Below the pieces are notes generated by a model, which saw only the letters and a program-made list of their open reading frames with translations, was not told the DNA's origin and did not search any database. Of a stretch of DNA of 58,964 nt, positions 42,901 through 50,198 are shown one piece after another. Source of the stretch: an uncultured Collinsella sp. (lineage in GTDB: Bacteria > Actinomycetota > Coriobacteriia > Coriobacteriales > Coriobacteriaceae). The number at the start of each line of letters is the position of its first letter. Position 1 is the first letter of the stretch. Both the position numbers and the translations under genes were made by a program. Where the stretch lies: positions 1-58,964 of the forward strand of contig CABRYP010000010.1 of assembly GCA_902475245.1 (NCBI GenBank), given 5' to 3'.

Positions 42901-44682
42901 GGTACACAGCTCACACTCGTGGACACGGCCAACAACAGCCGCGAATATCACTACACGGTGGGCACGGGTGGCGCGACGTCAGTCAGGCTCACCGAGTTTG
43001 TGGACGCTGGCAACAAGGCTTACTACACCGAACCGTGGCTGAGCGAAATCGTGGGCGTGAAGGCCGATGAGGCCAAGGAGGACAAGGACGGCGCTTGGGT
43101 CAAGCTCGCCGATGACGAGGTCAAGGACAAGAGCCAGGCCGAACTCGCGAAGATGGCTGGCGCCAAGGTCGATGGCGCGTACTACCGCGCGCGCACTTCT
43201 TCCGACGCGACGGGCACGTTCTATACCCTCTCCGTTGATAAGGAAGAGCCCAAGAGCGAAAACTTCTACTTGGTGGTGCGCACGCCGGCGGGGTCCGCGG
43301 GCGTCAACGGCTACACCGCCACCACGGTGGACACGAGCCTCAACGAGCACATCAACTACCTGCTGCGAGGCAAGAAAGCAGCCGACGGCAAGGCTGCCGA
43401 GGATGGGCACCAGAATACGCCCTCGACCTACAGCGTGGCATCAAACTACACGCACAGCCTCGTTGACAACAAGCGTAACCTCGTCGACAACAGGGACAGC
43501 ATCAACCGGATGGAGCTCAAGGAAGCCACCTATTCGCTTTCCATGAACGTGAACGACACCGTGACGTTTGACTCGAGCCAGCAATACACGAGCTCTGACG
43601 CGCTGTATTATCAGCTCGATTCGTCGCTTGTCACCTATCATGATGGCGTCATCGCGGGCTCGGTGGGATACCCCACGGGCACGCAGGGCACGTATGAGTT
43701 CTACGTTAAGGTGGGTGATAACTACTACACCTGGGGCGGGTCGGGTTGGAATCTGGCCGGCACGAAGGAGACCCCAGTGGTGTCGGGCCTTAGTTGGACT
43801 GCGAACGGTGGCGACATGTCACTGGTGCTTGCCGATGCTGAGGGTAATCCCATCGATATGTCGGGCCTGCGCGAGATCGCCATGAACCATGTCAACGCCT
43901 TCACCGTTACCATGAGGGCCGCGCTCACCATGACGGAGCCTGCCTGCCAGGCGGGTATCGTGGCCTCGCAGAACAGCGGCACCGACCGCTACACCAAACC
44001 CAACTACCGCGCGTACCTTTCCACGCATGCCGACACGCTCAGCACCAGTAGCAACTCGGCATACAACGATGGCGGCGCCGGCTACTACCGTATGGATGTG
44101 GGCTCATCGACCATCGCGCTCGAGGCGTCTAAGAAATCCCAGTTGGGCATCAACATCGATGACCTCAAGTCCGCTGACGGCGAGATCGCTCTGGTGGGTA
44201 CCTACGACCTGAGCAAGCTCACGGGCGCCGAGGCTAAGATCGACGCCGCAAACACGGTGACCTACACGCTGAGCCTGGAGCAGCGGCAAGATAATGGCGG
44301 CTATGCTCCGGTCGGCGATATCTCGAACTACATTACGGTGCTCGGCAGCGATTACCTAGGCACGGGTGCGGCATCCGCCGACGGCAACAGCTATGTGTTC
44401 ACCGACACCAAGACCAACGGCGCGTTCCTCACGCGCGACGGCAACAGCCTTGCCTTTAAGCATGCCTTCCGCGTTAAAGTGAATACGAATGTTGAGGGTG
44501 AGAACCAAACTTACGCAAACTACCGCTTGGTGCTTACGGCCAATATTATGACCGGCAACGTTGTCGACGACACACCGGTCAACGTTAGCAACCTTGATGG
44601 CTATTCGCACTCCGACTACGTGACGTACACGCTAGCGCGCATCAACACCGAGGGCATTCGGCACGAGACGAAAACCAACTAG
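33955..44682 (+). CDS. Giant secreted GLUG-rich adhesin-like protein, 3575 aa
   Basis: The ATG at 33955 follows GAGGTAGGA. A signal peptide spans about residues 1-29 (PSTEVFAQE). An acidic Ala/Asp/Thr-rich spacer runs to about 145. Between about 385 and 2580 there are many GGLIG/GGLVG/GGYVG/GGVVG motifs spread over repeating beta-strand units, typical of GLUG and beta-helix adhesins; Asn, Thr, Gly and Tyr are abundant. The last 950 residues or so look like Ig- or SdrD-type strands. The chain stops at GIRHETKTN with no LPXTG-like motif, transmembrane helix or basic tail, unlike the two surface proteins at 1.7-10.6 kb. It may therefore be held by the three membrane proteins encoded just upstream, or be released. 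The reading frame is open throughout, which is itself strong evidence for coding. Confidence 0.85.
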   Translation: MRTAKRITTACLTAIMIFQALAPSTEVFAQELDAVMEASVSAARAAGNTARSVQDAVATALQDADQATSDDVATTPGADAGATEGGDGSTNAGESQDSTTDGTTNGDTPTEGDASQDDAAADEGAADGEQADDADADAADQANTAPTIATVEDLRHALGDGNVITDDLGAVTAITFGSNADLIAISNTDPAIYQNASISKTGLSGVDFDVCSAQAVGDLGNLAFQGFGSDAHPFKGTLDLGGRSLTANKTLFNNIELNDNNGTVKLTWKGTDAQPIVAAKVTGAGKTLSAAITVDKPESGDTSVVKLTSPLVGEVTGELTLDATYSTSANSPLAIGMQSSTGNLGLLANTLTAGASLTIAGLNGLPKSFNGTPTIDATGAGANAGGLIGEAGEGAAVTLASNVDVSALSVAGNNAAGGLIGKATRLTLAVDTDNSGKDASGKDISIKPAHSVGSSSAGTYAGGLIGDASFASDFTIENGTFDFGEGVALSVANTTAAPSVGGLFGVLDISNGDVTVNGGLYKSTLQNGADNSNNNGVRGNYGGLVGKLWGQKYGDALHAFTVKGGAEVSFGVGSNGKLAYAGGLVGYLGEGGGSDNVSAVVISGAAVTCATSGYASNNGKYGGAVGVVDTKNVLEVRGLTVKTASGATIGGTNGGFAGVVGSSWLGIVKFSGITDLSDAAFVENDHTAQLIYENFNSLIFAAGSGSDRGATVGGTTEWQYKRPSKPVKIDDIYSYGQVIRLGDSFITLNPTTHELTLPAPLELTNGVYALASLEDFAKLAITWQTNGYYSMVEGVTENNLNGLKSSTITVNGTIDLKGTGLTGFTQDRANDSQVFSGTLNGGGTIKLAVGEPYGMRGNAPLGADDISAGNGKIYRHGRLGLFAAINGAAANSETVSNVTIAGSMRFDNGSAIEAGSLAGAIAGGLTLSGATCETNIACDDTFTNDVNIGGIAGSVSAASTVTFRDSSKAQASITATKTLNGNSRIGGAIGYVGNYVSTFNVTGLEVSGKIETGNCTSGKIAQVGGLIGCIAQSTYGADGAIANSAKKDVNITGLSFNSFKMGVGKNGDKLNGVGGLLGYSWGNAVVTIGDDNINKSENSYALKTTNASIIATVDDSKELGGLVYAASGHWIINNYAIDLSGTKINAGAAQTLGVLVCRGCKVDDKTTYGVESYLGLYLEDRAYWDTAYRVPTGEGAIVASGVTSFDEWVGSGVKPNNGSKLMDADWNTVVSLHTQKNKLDMDGDSTKDNSYHNRSSFGRSQNTNGNTRYFYNLDIASKNCEGGFSGSQIDTADKLLLWSAFCYAPAGIRSTIVPDGTTGLDDSITITGTIDLAGYSYYPTQPIGEVTVNNAAITFYYSKIKAEQNGNKLNSDATQHENMHCGLFQTVADGDLTVSNVTLGGTVGPVINDGKSSTDAIGAGGSSSGALVCRYVYGSSDGNGTKIRKISIDDLTLNNLIVDGANSATDANAYMPLLINEMQKYVSLNAKNIKTTGYTSGTKAATSLFGKLGVGSEADQVTAKFEQISLPSQENNTIFTHASLLESFGYGSTSTGSADYTFTKADGDAGKVTYGSEIDGSTEYPGKQLWYYDEATYGAVSGYVTVDGKKDGDVRPWFGDYLPYVYKGKAAEDGVQYHEIKVNQRIPKLVMGCGTYGDPYSVTNAAEMNAIANYINNMTALDGWEVTIVADQGRLCTRRSSDHSTDNEVTYVYKQANGTDNKWEKKTGDASTNSPQTLSDETMHRYMQSAYYSIEPTEGNTITLDGASFGGFGNRANPFRGVIVGNFGSDNKNATIKIENNEGSLRGLIPYSYGSVVRDLNIRYVNASATITYSAKDADGVPTAFFGGVVGCILGGDNIIDGVVVNGTTAENPTTGFTVTGGGDKPHLVPIGGYVGAIAGGGVIFRNMDKSGKSSWRAGTGDKSRGLGKGNFDLYNNPYVGRVIDGYAFSEGCKVENGNANYQINELTKKRTPCVTTTGTDNKYLGTNAEAPVTMVKNAQGLLVLSAIISSGAGAGAAHTNYSNNGVFRGSKAYWGSDSQDPAICGYLFGNKEYGKVRNANYANVGKPESAAGDFEIAKNDDQKAPGKQGWHGPLDHDDDVNSPYLVASYAADYQTGYVCASKSIGMSLEFKQGDTYDMTDYGTGYVGLNGRYYSNACNSNQPGTDRDRITPHVATIDGNGATITVGTEGTVYGVVEYADDDYKVSGVGGLFSTVMFTSTNVGQSVTANDGAQVKDLTFSNCNVALTYIDTNGEAKPGEAPNDLTGAGLLAGATANYDDGTCGIYRNVQMKNCTVSGAKSVGGLLGSSGRARRTTSEDRTYMVEFGDGWGPAYLYDCSYTGLNVTGEKNVGGYVGTVASACGVWTTAGTGVSERTVGKNSTITATGTVPYVGGVLGYVERSDISVNTNIGTTTAAQSSCTAVISGVNVLATGSNSDDHMGAGGVVGRARGGVISMSNVRIDGGNGTENAVIGDKAGTNNSIYNAGGLIGEVTSSGSPNKYWFDDCSVKNVSIAGTGKCSGGLIGYFFSNVNIACNNIAIENATIKGNWSGGLLGANNASNSGSVVIDVTNTKVSNTTFSERSNGGIMGDGRGQFHLLNVLMDSNSYNAGKTQGVLLGEVDTGDGKYSLSAAGVEVKPGSGKTTSDLPPMVYTTNTNTAAVNEKTYIAFGDYNGTAAAPNENKTLYGAGDTATTATSPYVTTRPVSTLAVRASDGDTTDRYLFGDGAAIDTATTIQSQAGARVPGRYTYTNIAGINDAGAYQNTSTYSADSSRSTYNANNITSGKKAKTDFPVLVIPGNDTTTVESYLNIVTNGGFSDARRLNGSTAHVTATAEVFSLADNGTFVKDVAASQAPTLKVLNNGTSSMAFRASTDWDNEQGRFTLLTVTFSEAGQSYRVQVPIIVKRMLEIDFTATYSEGANFKAADYATKYDKHVLVSSGDTMTGYLTWTYGSARGKPVDYGWNTLLEAGGSMGPLNKSITFGATLPEGTQLTLVDTANNSREYHYTVGTGGATSVRLTEFVDAGNKAYYTEPWLSEIVGVKADEAKEDKDGAWVKLADDEVKDKSQAELAKMAGAKVDGAYYRARTSSDATGTFYTLSVDKEEPKSENFYLVVRTPAGSAGVNGYTATTVDTSLNEHINYLLRGKKAADGKAAEDGHQNTPSTYSVASNYTHSLVDNKRNLVDNRDSINRMELKEATYSLSMNVNDTVTFDSSQQYTSSDALYYQLDSSLVTYHDGVIAGSVGYPTGTQGTYEFYVKVGDNYYTWGGSGWNLAGTKETPVVSGLSWTANGGDMSLVLADAEGNPIDMSGLREIAMNHVNAFTVTMRAALTMTEPACQAGIVASQNSGTDRYTKPNYRAYLSTHADTLSTSSNSAYNDGGAGYYRMDVGSSTIALEASKKSQLGINIDDLKSADGEIALVGTYDLSKLTGAEAKIDAANTVTYTLSLEQRQDNGGYAPVGDISNYITVLGSDYLGTGAASADGNSYVFTDTKTNGAFLTRDGNSLAFKHAFRVKVNTNVEGENQTYANYRLVLTANIMTGNVVDDTPVNVSNLDGYSHSDYVTYTLARINTEGIRHETKTN

Positions 44683-44690
44683 CTACGCGA

Positions 44691-44721
44691 GGGGCGGCAA
44701 CCACCCGGTTGCCGCCCTTTT
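44691..44721 (+). terminator. Intrinsic terminator after the giant adhesin
   Basis: GGGCGGCAACC and GGTTGCCGCCC form an 11-bp stem, followed by TTTTT. Confidence 0.88.
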
Positions 44722-44795
44722 TCTTGTTCGCTTGGCCTACTGCTGCCCCAGCTCTCCACCAACTTTCCAGCTGTCCACTTAACTTACCACTCAAG

Positions 44796-44875
44796 GTGGA
44801 AAGCTGGAAAGTTAAGTGGAAAGCTGGAAAGTTAAGTGGAAAGCTGGTAAGTTGGGTGGAAAGTTGGAAAGTTGG
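44796..44875 (+). repeat. Four 20-bp tandem repeats in the leader of the AlbA_2 gene
   Basis: The unit GTGGAAAGCTGGAAAGTTAA is repeated at 44796, 44816, 44836 and 44856, the last two units with a few changes. The array runs straight into the SD (GGGAGG at 44874-44879). Just upstream (44761-44790) lies an inverted stretch with TTTCCAGC, CCACTTAAC and ACTTACCAC, so the region can fold on itself. A related inverted block recurs after the gene at 46385-46455. Confidence 0.8.
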
Positions 44876-44885
44876 GAGGTTCGGC

Positions 44886-46355
44886 ATGAATGAGGAGTGG
44901 TTGGCGCAGGTTATCCATCATCTGCGGGCAATAGGAAGCGACACCCAGCAGTACGAAGTAAAAGAAGCCAAGGGCGCGCTCCCCAAAAGCATCGTCGAGA
45001 CGCTTTCGGCATTTTCCAACGCGCAGGGCGGCTTTATCATCCTCGGCATTTCCGAAAAGAACGGGTTTATGCCCGTCGAGGGTTTTGATGCCCGCAAGAT
45101 GCAAGACGCCCTCTCTTCTGCATGTGAAAAGCTGACGCCCGTTGTGAGGCCGGATATCCAAGTGCTCCCCTTCGAGGGTAAGCTGGTGCTTTGCGCGCGC
45201 ATCAAAGAAATGCATCCACGCGATAAACCCTGCTATATTGCGGCACGCGGAATGTACGATTCGTCCTTTATCCGTACGGGCGACGGCGACCGGCGCATGA
45301 CTCCCTACGAAATCGATCGCTTTATGGAGGAGCATGTTCAGCCTACATACGACGACGAGCCGGTCGAAGGTGCCACGCTCGATGACCTTGACGCCGATCT
45401 TTTGCAAGGGTTTATAAAACGCCAGCGCGAGCTACACCCTAGGCTTTTGGGCACCAGAAGCGACGATGAGATTCTCCTTGACCTGCATGTGACCAAAAGG
45501 GTGGACGACGCAATCGTGCCGACGCTTGCTGCAATTGTCGCGATGGGACGGTTTCCGCAAAAGTTCTTCCCACGTCTCAATGTGACCTTTACGGCGTACC
45601 CCGGGACCACAAAAACGCAGCGAGTAAGTGATAACAAGCGTTTTGTGGATTCTCAGACCATTTTGGGTCCGATCCCTTTCATGATTGAGGACGTGCTTGC
45701 CGCCGTTGCGAGAAACACCCGAAACGCAGCGGTTATCGAGGGCGCGTTCCGGAAAGATGTGCCCGATTATCCGCCCGTGGCGCTGCGCGAGGCGGTGGCG
45801 AACGCGCTCATGCACCGCGACTACTCTTCCGCCGCGCGCGGCTCACAAGTGCAGGTCAACCTGTATATCGACCGCGTCGAGATTCTCAATCCCGGCGGGC
45901 TGTACGGCGACGTAACGATCGATTCGCTGGGAGTTTCTGGGGTTTCGTCATCCAGAAACCAGTTCCTTTCAAATATCCTCGAGACCACGCCGTACCCAGA
46001 CGGTGGCTACGTGGTCGAAAATCGCGGCACTGGTTATCAGGAGATAGGTGAGCAGCTCGAGCGGGCAAACATGTTGCCGCCCGAACCAAAGAACTCGACA
46101 GTTTCTTTTTCGTTGACGTTCGATAAGCGAAAGATAATGCGGGCGGAACAGGTGACGTCTGTGGGGCATGTGGACGAGGCAATCTTGGATTACCTGGCAA
46201 CACATTCTTCGGCCTCGACCAAGGAGCTCACCGACGCTTCGGGTTTGAGCAGGAGCGCCGTTTCCAACCACATAAAAGGCTTGATTGGTGCGGGCAAGAT
46301 TGAGGCGATGGAGCCTCCGCGCAGCCCGCGACAACGGTATCGACTCGCGAAGTAG
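44886..46355 (+). CDS. AlbA_2 (Schlafen-type) ATP-binding transcriptional-regulator-like protein
   Basis: The protein is 489 aa; the start is at 44886 behind GGGAGG. An N-terminal AlbA_2/Schlafen domain (about 15-140) includes YEVKEAKGALPKSIVETLSAFSN and GGFIILGISE. A central HATPase_c_4-like region (about 290-430) contains LREAVANALMHRDYS and RVEILNPGGLYGD, with ENRGTGYQEI near its end. A C-terminal winged helix (about 435-485) has STKELTDASGLSRSAVSNHIKGL. Proteins with this layout are widespread in anaerobes, are predicted DNA-binding regulators, and appear in some defence contexts. Flanking by the same repeat family on both sides suggests autoregulation through those sites. It is not part of the adhesin operon, because a terminator intervenes. 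Confidence 0.85.
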   Translation: MNEEWLAQVIHHLRAIGSDTQQYEVKEAKGALPKSIVETLSAFSNAQGGFIILGISEKNGFMPVEGFDARKMQDALSSACEKLTPVVRPDIQVLPFEGKLVLCARIKEMHPRDKPCYIAARGMYDSSFIRTGDGDRRMTPYEIDRFMEEHVQPTYDDEPVEGATLDDLDADLLQGFIKRQRELHPRLLGTRSDDEILLDLHVTKRVDDAIVPTLAAIVAMGRFPQKFFPRLNVTFTAYPGTTKTQRVSDNKRFVDSQTILGPIPFMIEDVLAAVARNTRNAAVIEGAFRKDVPDYPPVALREAVANALMHRDYSSAARGSQVQVNLYIDRVEILNPGGLYGDVTIDSLGVSGVSSSRNQFLSNILETTPYPDGGYVVENRGTGYQEIGEQLERANMLPPEPKNSTVSFSLTFDKRKIMRAEQVTSVGHVDEAILDYLATHSSASTKELTDASGLSRSAVSNHIKGLIGAGKIEAMEPPRSPRQRYRLAK

Positions 46356-46384
46356 GGCTGTCCGTCGCCCATGCTTCGGTCTCC

Positions 46385-46455
46385 CAACTTCTTTCCAGCT
46401 TTCCACTTAACTTACCACTTAAGGTGGAAAGCTGGAAAGCAAGTGGAAAGCTGAC
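46385..46455. repeat. Inverted GGAAAGCTGG repeat block after the AlbA_2 gene
   Basis: CTTTCCAGCTTTCCACTTAA...GGTGGAAAGCTGGAAAGC is an imperfect palindrome using the same 20-bp unit as the upstream array. The AlbA_2 gene is therefore bracketed by matching sequences. Confidence 0.7.
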
Positions 46456-46718
46456 ATGTTAGGTGCGGACTGACGAGGGGTTAATAATTGCACAAACCAT
46501 ACCAGCCAAACAAAAAGATACCCATCTGGTTGGTAAAACACCGTCAATGAGCCGCGAGTCAACTAGCTGCGTAAATAAAGCCTAAAGAACTGTTGCAAAT
46601 GAATGGCAAATACCCAGATGCCGCCGTTACGATTTTCAATTAACTGTTACGCGGGAACAGCAAAATGCTACTATCTAACAAGCACGTAAGAAAGCAGATT
46701 AACGGTTAAGGCTAAGAA
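46456..46718. other. AT-rich gap before the lone HTH gene
   Basis: This stretch is clearly lower in GC than its surroundings and includes ACCATACCAGCCA and TGGTTGGTA, a small inverted pair near 46497-46535. TACTAT at 46669-46674 could be a -10 element, but no good -35 is in register. I see no gene here. The whole gap after the AlbA_2 gene is 46356-46718. Confidence 0.4.
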
Positions 46719-47123
46719 GTGGCAGGCATGTCAGAAGCAACAAGGACTCGCGCGCATGCGCCCGAGGTTAGGCAGCGCGCCGTCGAGATCCTCCAAGAGG
46801 GGGTCGGTCACCGCGCCCTCGCCGCAAAGCTTGGCATTCCCCAGGCCACGGCTCGTCAGTGGGCCCGCGCATATGCCGTGGGCGGTGCCGACGCCGTGCT
46901 CAACGCGGGCGCTCGTCATCACACCTATTCGTACGATGTAAAGCTCGCCGTGGTTAAGGACCGTCTGGAAAACGGCCTGACGGTTCGCGAGGCCATGATC
47001 AAGCACGGGATTCCCAGCGAGTCTTCGGTTAAGGCCTGGTGCCGCCAGTATCGCGAGAGCGGTGAGTCCGCGCTGGTCGATAAGCCGCGCGGTCGCAAGC
47101 CGCGCGTTAAAAAGGCGGAATAG
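46719..47123 (+). CDS. Lone double helix-turn-helix protein resembling IS3-family OrfA
   Basis: The 134-aa protein has two HTH units: RQRAVEILQEGVGHRALAAK followed by LGIPQATARQWARAY (about 18-53), and VREAMIKHGIPSESSVKAWCRQY (about 86-108). A basic tail RGRKPRVKK ends it. The arrangement matches the first ORF of IS3/IS150 elements, but no transposase catalytic ORF follows and a terminator comes straight after. It may be a domesticated DNA-binding protein or the remnant of a lost element. Start is GTG 46719 or ATG 46728; neither has a strong SD. Confidence 0.7.
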   Translation: MAGMSEATRTRAHAPEVRQRAVEILQEGVGHRALAAKLGIPQATARQWARAYAVGGADAVLNAGARHHTYSYDVKLAVVKDRLENGLTVREAMIKHGIPSESSVKAWCRQYRESGESALVDKPRGRKPRVKKAE

Positions 47124-47135
47124 CGAACGGGATGG

Positions 47136-47158
47136 TGCGCCCACAGGGGCGCATTTTT
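47136..47158 (+). terminator. Intrinsic terminator after the HTH gene
   Basis: TGCGCCC and GGGGCGCA form a compact hairpin followed by TTTTT. Confidence 0.8.
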
Positions 47159-47303
47159 CTTGCCGCCCCTCTGCTCCAAAGCGGACGTACCCTTACCCCG
47201 TACGCCTAAAACTCCCCAGTTGACCGAAAACCCGCCGCTGCTACTCCTCAATTGAGCTATAACGTTAAACAATTGCAGCGTTTTTGCATGGGGGAGTGAT
47301 GGT

Positions 47304-50186
47304 ATGACGCTACTGTATTTCCTTACCCTGTTTCCGCTGGTACCGGCGCTGGGCATGCTGCTCGCGCGCGGTGACCGAGCCCGCGATGCGGTGGGGCTCA
47401 TAGGCTCCGGCATTATTATGGCGGTGACAGTTGTAGTCGCCGTCATGTTTTTTGGCACGGGCCCGCAGAGCTTTGAGGTTGCCCCCGGCACCTCGCATGT
47501 GCTCTCGATCATCAGCTCCTCCATCGACGTCATCCTGTGCGCCGTCATCCTGTACAACGCGTACAAATATAGGAACGCGCTCACCACGGTGCTCGGCATA
47601 GTCCAGCTGGTGGGCTCGCTCACCTTTGCAGCCATGACGCTGCCCGCGGCCGAGGCCGTCACGGCGACGCCGCTCTACCTGGACTACATGAGCGTGATTA
47701 TGGTCCTCGCCGTCGGCATCGTCGGCAGCCTAATCTGCGTGTATGCCCTGGGCTACATGAAGGATTTCCAAGCGCACGATGAGCACGAGGCCGCGCTGCG
47801 CGGGCAGACCGCGCCCGACCGTCGCCCGCAGTTCCTGGCGCTCATGTTCCTGTTCCTTTCGGCCATGTTCGTCATCGTGACGAGCGACAACCTTGAGTGG
47901 CTGTTCTGTGGCTGGGAGATCACCACCGTGTGCTCGTTCCTCATGATTGGCTACACGCGCACGCCCGAGGCCATTAAAAACGCCTTTACCCAGATCATCC
48001 TCAACATGCTGGGCGGCATCGCGTTTTTGGCCGGACTCATGTACCTGCACGTTAACGGCATGCCGCTGACCATCTCGGGCATGATCAAGCTTTCCGGCGC
48101 CGGAACCGCGCAATCCGCGCTGCTGGTGATGCCGGTCATCCTGTTGTCGCTCGCCGCACTCACCAAGGCCGCACAGATGCCGTTCCACACCTGGCTGCTC
48201 GGCGCCATGGTCGCCCCCACGCCCACGAGCGCCCTGCTGCACTCGTCAACCATGGTCAAAGCCGGCGTATTCCTGATGGTCAAGCTGAGCCCGCTCTATG
48301 CCATCTATCCCGTGACCGGGTTTATGGTCACGAGCGTGGGCGCCATCACGTTTTTGCTCGCCGCCCTCATGGCCATCTCGCAGAGCAACGCCAAACGCGT
48401 GCTCGCGTACTCCACCATTTCCAACCTGGGCCTCATCAGTGCTTGCTTGGGTGTCGGCGCGCCCGAGGCCGTATGGGCGGCCATCTTCCTGATCCTGTTC
48501 CACACGGTGGCAAAGTCGCTGCTGTTCCTGTGCGTGGGCACGGCCGAGCATCATATCGGCAGCCGCAATATCGAGGACATGGACGGTATGTTCAGCCGGA
48601 TGCCGCACCTGACGCGCCTGATGATGCTGGGCATCATGGGCATGTTCGTGGCGCCGTTTGGCATGCTCGTGTCCAAGTGGGGCGCCCTGGTGGCGTTTGC
48701 CCAGACCGGAAACGTGCTCATGATCATGGTGCTTGCCTTTGGCTCGGCCGCGACGTTTTACTTCTGGGGCAAGTGGCTCGCCAAGCTTTCGGGCGTCGAC
48801 CCCACGGCTCAAAACGTTGAGGTCAATGTCCATAAGACCGAATGGATGGCGCTCAACACCATCGCCGCGCTGCTGATTCTGTGCTGCGTGGCCTTCCCGA
48901 TTATCTCGAGCGGTTTGGTGTCGCCTTACTTGGCCATGGTGTTTGGCCGCGTGCCGTACGTTATTGGCAAGGACGCCATGTATCTGATGGTGGTTATCGT
49001 GGCGTTTATCGCCGTGGTGCTGCTGACGTCATTCCGCGTGAGCAACAAACCGCACGTAAACGTATATCTTTCGGGTGTGGGAACCGACAATTACCGCCAT
49101 TTCCGCGGCTCGATGGGACATGAGGTGAAGGCCGAAAAGCGCAATTGGTACTCGGAGGACGCCCTTGGCGAGAAGCGTATTGGCCCCGTGGGTAGCGTCG
49201 TGTGCTGCAGCATTATCTTGTTTGCGCTGCTGTGTTGCGCGTGGATTGGGCCCGAGCGACTTGCCATGAGTGCACCCTCGGTGCTGCGCGGTAAGTATTT
49301 TGAAGGTTCGGGTGTCGTGGGCATCTTTATTGGCACCGTGGCGTTTGCCCTGCTGGCGCCGCTTGTGGGCGGCCTGATCGACGGCGTTGACCGTAAGCTT
49401 TCGGCTCGCATGCAGGGCCGTGTGGGCCCGCGCCTGCTGCAACCGTTCTACGACGTTGCCAAGCTGCTGCGCAAGGCCCCTGCCAGCGTAAACACCATGG
49501 ACGATACCTACATGGCGTGCGCGCTCATCTTTACCGTCGTGGGCGGCGGCATCTTTGTGTCGGGCTCCAACACGCTGCTGTGCGCTTTTATGGTGACGCT
49601 CGCCGCGATCTTTGTGGTGCTGGCGTCCGCCTCGACGCAAAGCCCGTTTGCCCAGGTCGGTGCCGACCGCGAGCTGCTGCAGGTCATGAGTTACGAGCCC
49701 GCCGTTCTGCTGATGAGCGTGGGCCTGTACCTTGCCACCGACAGCTTCGATTCCATCGCCGTGACGGGGCAGTCGGCCCCCATCATCGTGTGCAGCGCGC
49801 CCATTTTCCTCGCGCTGCTCGCGGTGCTTACCATCAAGCTGCGCAAGTCGCCGTTCGATCTTTCGTACTCGCATCACGCGCATCAGGAGATCGTTCAGGG
49901 CGTCGCCACCGAGATGAGCGGCGGCACGCTGGCCAAGATGACCCTTATGCACTGGTGCGAGACCGTGCTGTTTTTGATGTGGGTGGGCATGTTCTTTGTT
50001 TGGGGCAACCCGGTGAGCTGGGTGGTAGCCCTGGTCGTGATGGCCGCGACGTACTTTGTCGAGGTGCTTATCGACAACACCTTCGCACGCAGTACCTGGC
50101 GCAGCTGCTTTAAGCTCGGATGGGGCGTGGCGCTGGTGTTTGGCCTGCTCAACCTTATGCCCATCCTCGTCGACGTGTTTATTTAG
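47304..50186 (+). CDS. echA-echB: Fused Ech-type hydrogenase membrane subunits A (NuoL-like) and B (NuoH-like)
   Basis: The 960-aa protein is almost entirely transmembrane. Residues about 1-650 are an antiporter-type NuoL/HyfB domain with the conserved TKAAQMPFHTWLLGAMVAPTP helix and LLHSSTMVKAGVFL, including the Lys and His residues used for ion transfer. Residues about 670-960 are a NuoH/HyfC-type subunit with QGRVGPRLLQPFYDVAKLLRK and later RKSPFDLSYSHHAHQEIV. In characterised Ech complexes these are two proteins. The combined length equals the sum of both, so this is an in-frame fusion, not a frameshift artefact. It would pump H+ or Na+ as ferredoxin is oxidised. GGGGGAG precedes the ATG; the next gene's SD overlaps the stop. 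Confidence 0.88.
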   Translation: MTLLYFLTLFPLVPALGMLLARGDRARDAVGLIGSGIIMAVTVVVAVMFFGTGPQSFEVAPGTSHVLSIISSSIDVILCAVILYNAYKYRNALTTVLGIVQLVGSLTFAAMTLPAAEAVTATPLYLDYMSVIMVLAVGIVGSLICVYALGYMKDFQAHDEHEAALRGQTAPDRRPQFLALMFLFLSAMFVIVTSDNLEWLFCGWEITTVCSFLMIGYTRTPEAIKNAFTQIILNMLGGIAFLAGLMYLHVNGMPLTISGMIKLSGAGTAQSALLVMPVILLSLAALTKAAQMPFHTWLLGAMVAPTPTSALLHSSTMVKAGVFLMVKLSPLYAIYPVTGFMVTSVGAITFLLAALMAISQSNAKRVLAYSTISNLGLISACLGVGAPEAVWAAIFLILFHTVAKSLLFLCVGTAEHHIGSRNIEDMDGMFSRMPHLTRLMMLGIMGMFVAPFGMLVSKWGALVAFAQTGNVLMIMVLAFGSAATFYFWGKWLAKLSGVDPTAQNVEVNVHKTEWMALNTIAALLILCCVAFPIISSGLVSPYLAMVFGRVPYVIGKDAMYLMVVIVAFIAVVLLTSFRVSNKPHVNVYLSGVGTDNYRHFRGSMGHEVKAEKRNWYSEDALGEKRIGPVGSVVCCSIILFALLCCAWIGPERLAMSAPSVLRGKYFEGSGVVGIFIGTVAFALLAPLVGGLIDGVDRKLSARMQGRVGPRLLQPFYDVAKLLRKAPASVNTMDDTYMACALIFTVVGGGIFVSGSNTLLCAFMVTLAAIFVVLASASTQSPFAQVGADRELLQVMSYEPAVLLMSVGLYLATDSFDSIAVTGQSAPIIVCSAPIFLALLAVLTIKLRKSPFDLSYSHHAHQEIVQGVATEMSGGTLAKMTLMHWCETVLFLMWVGMFFVWGNPVSWVVALVVMAATYFVEVLIDNTFARSTWRSCFKLGWGVALVFGLLNLMPILVDVFI

Positions 50187-50198
50187 GAGGCGGCATCC

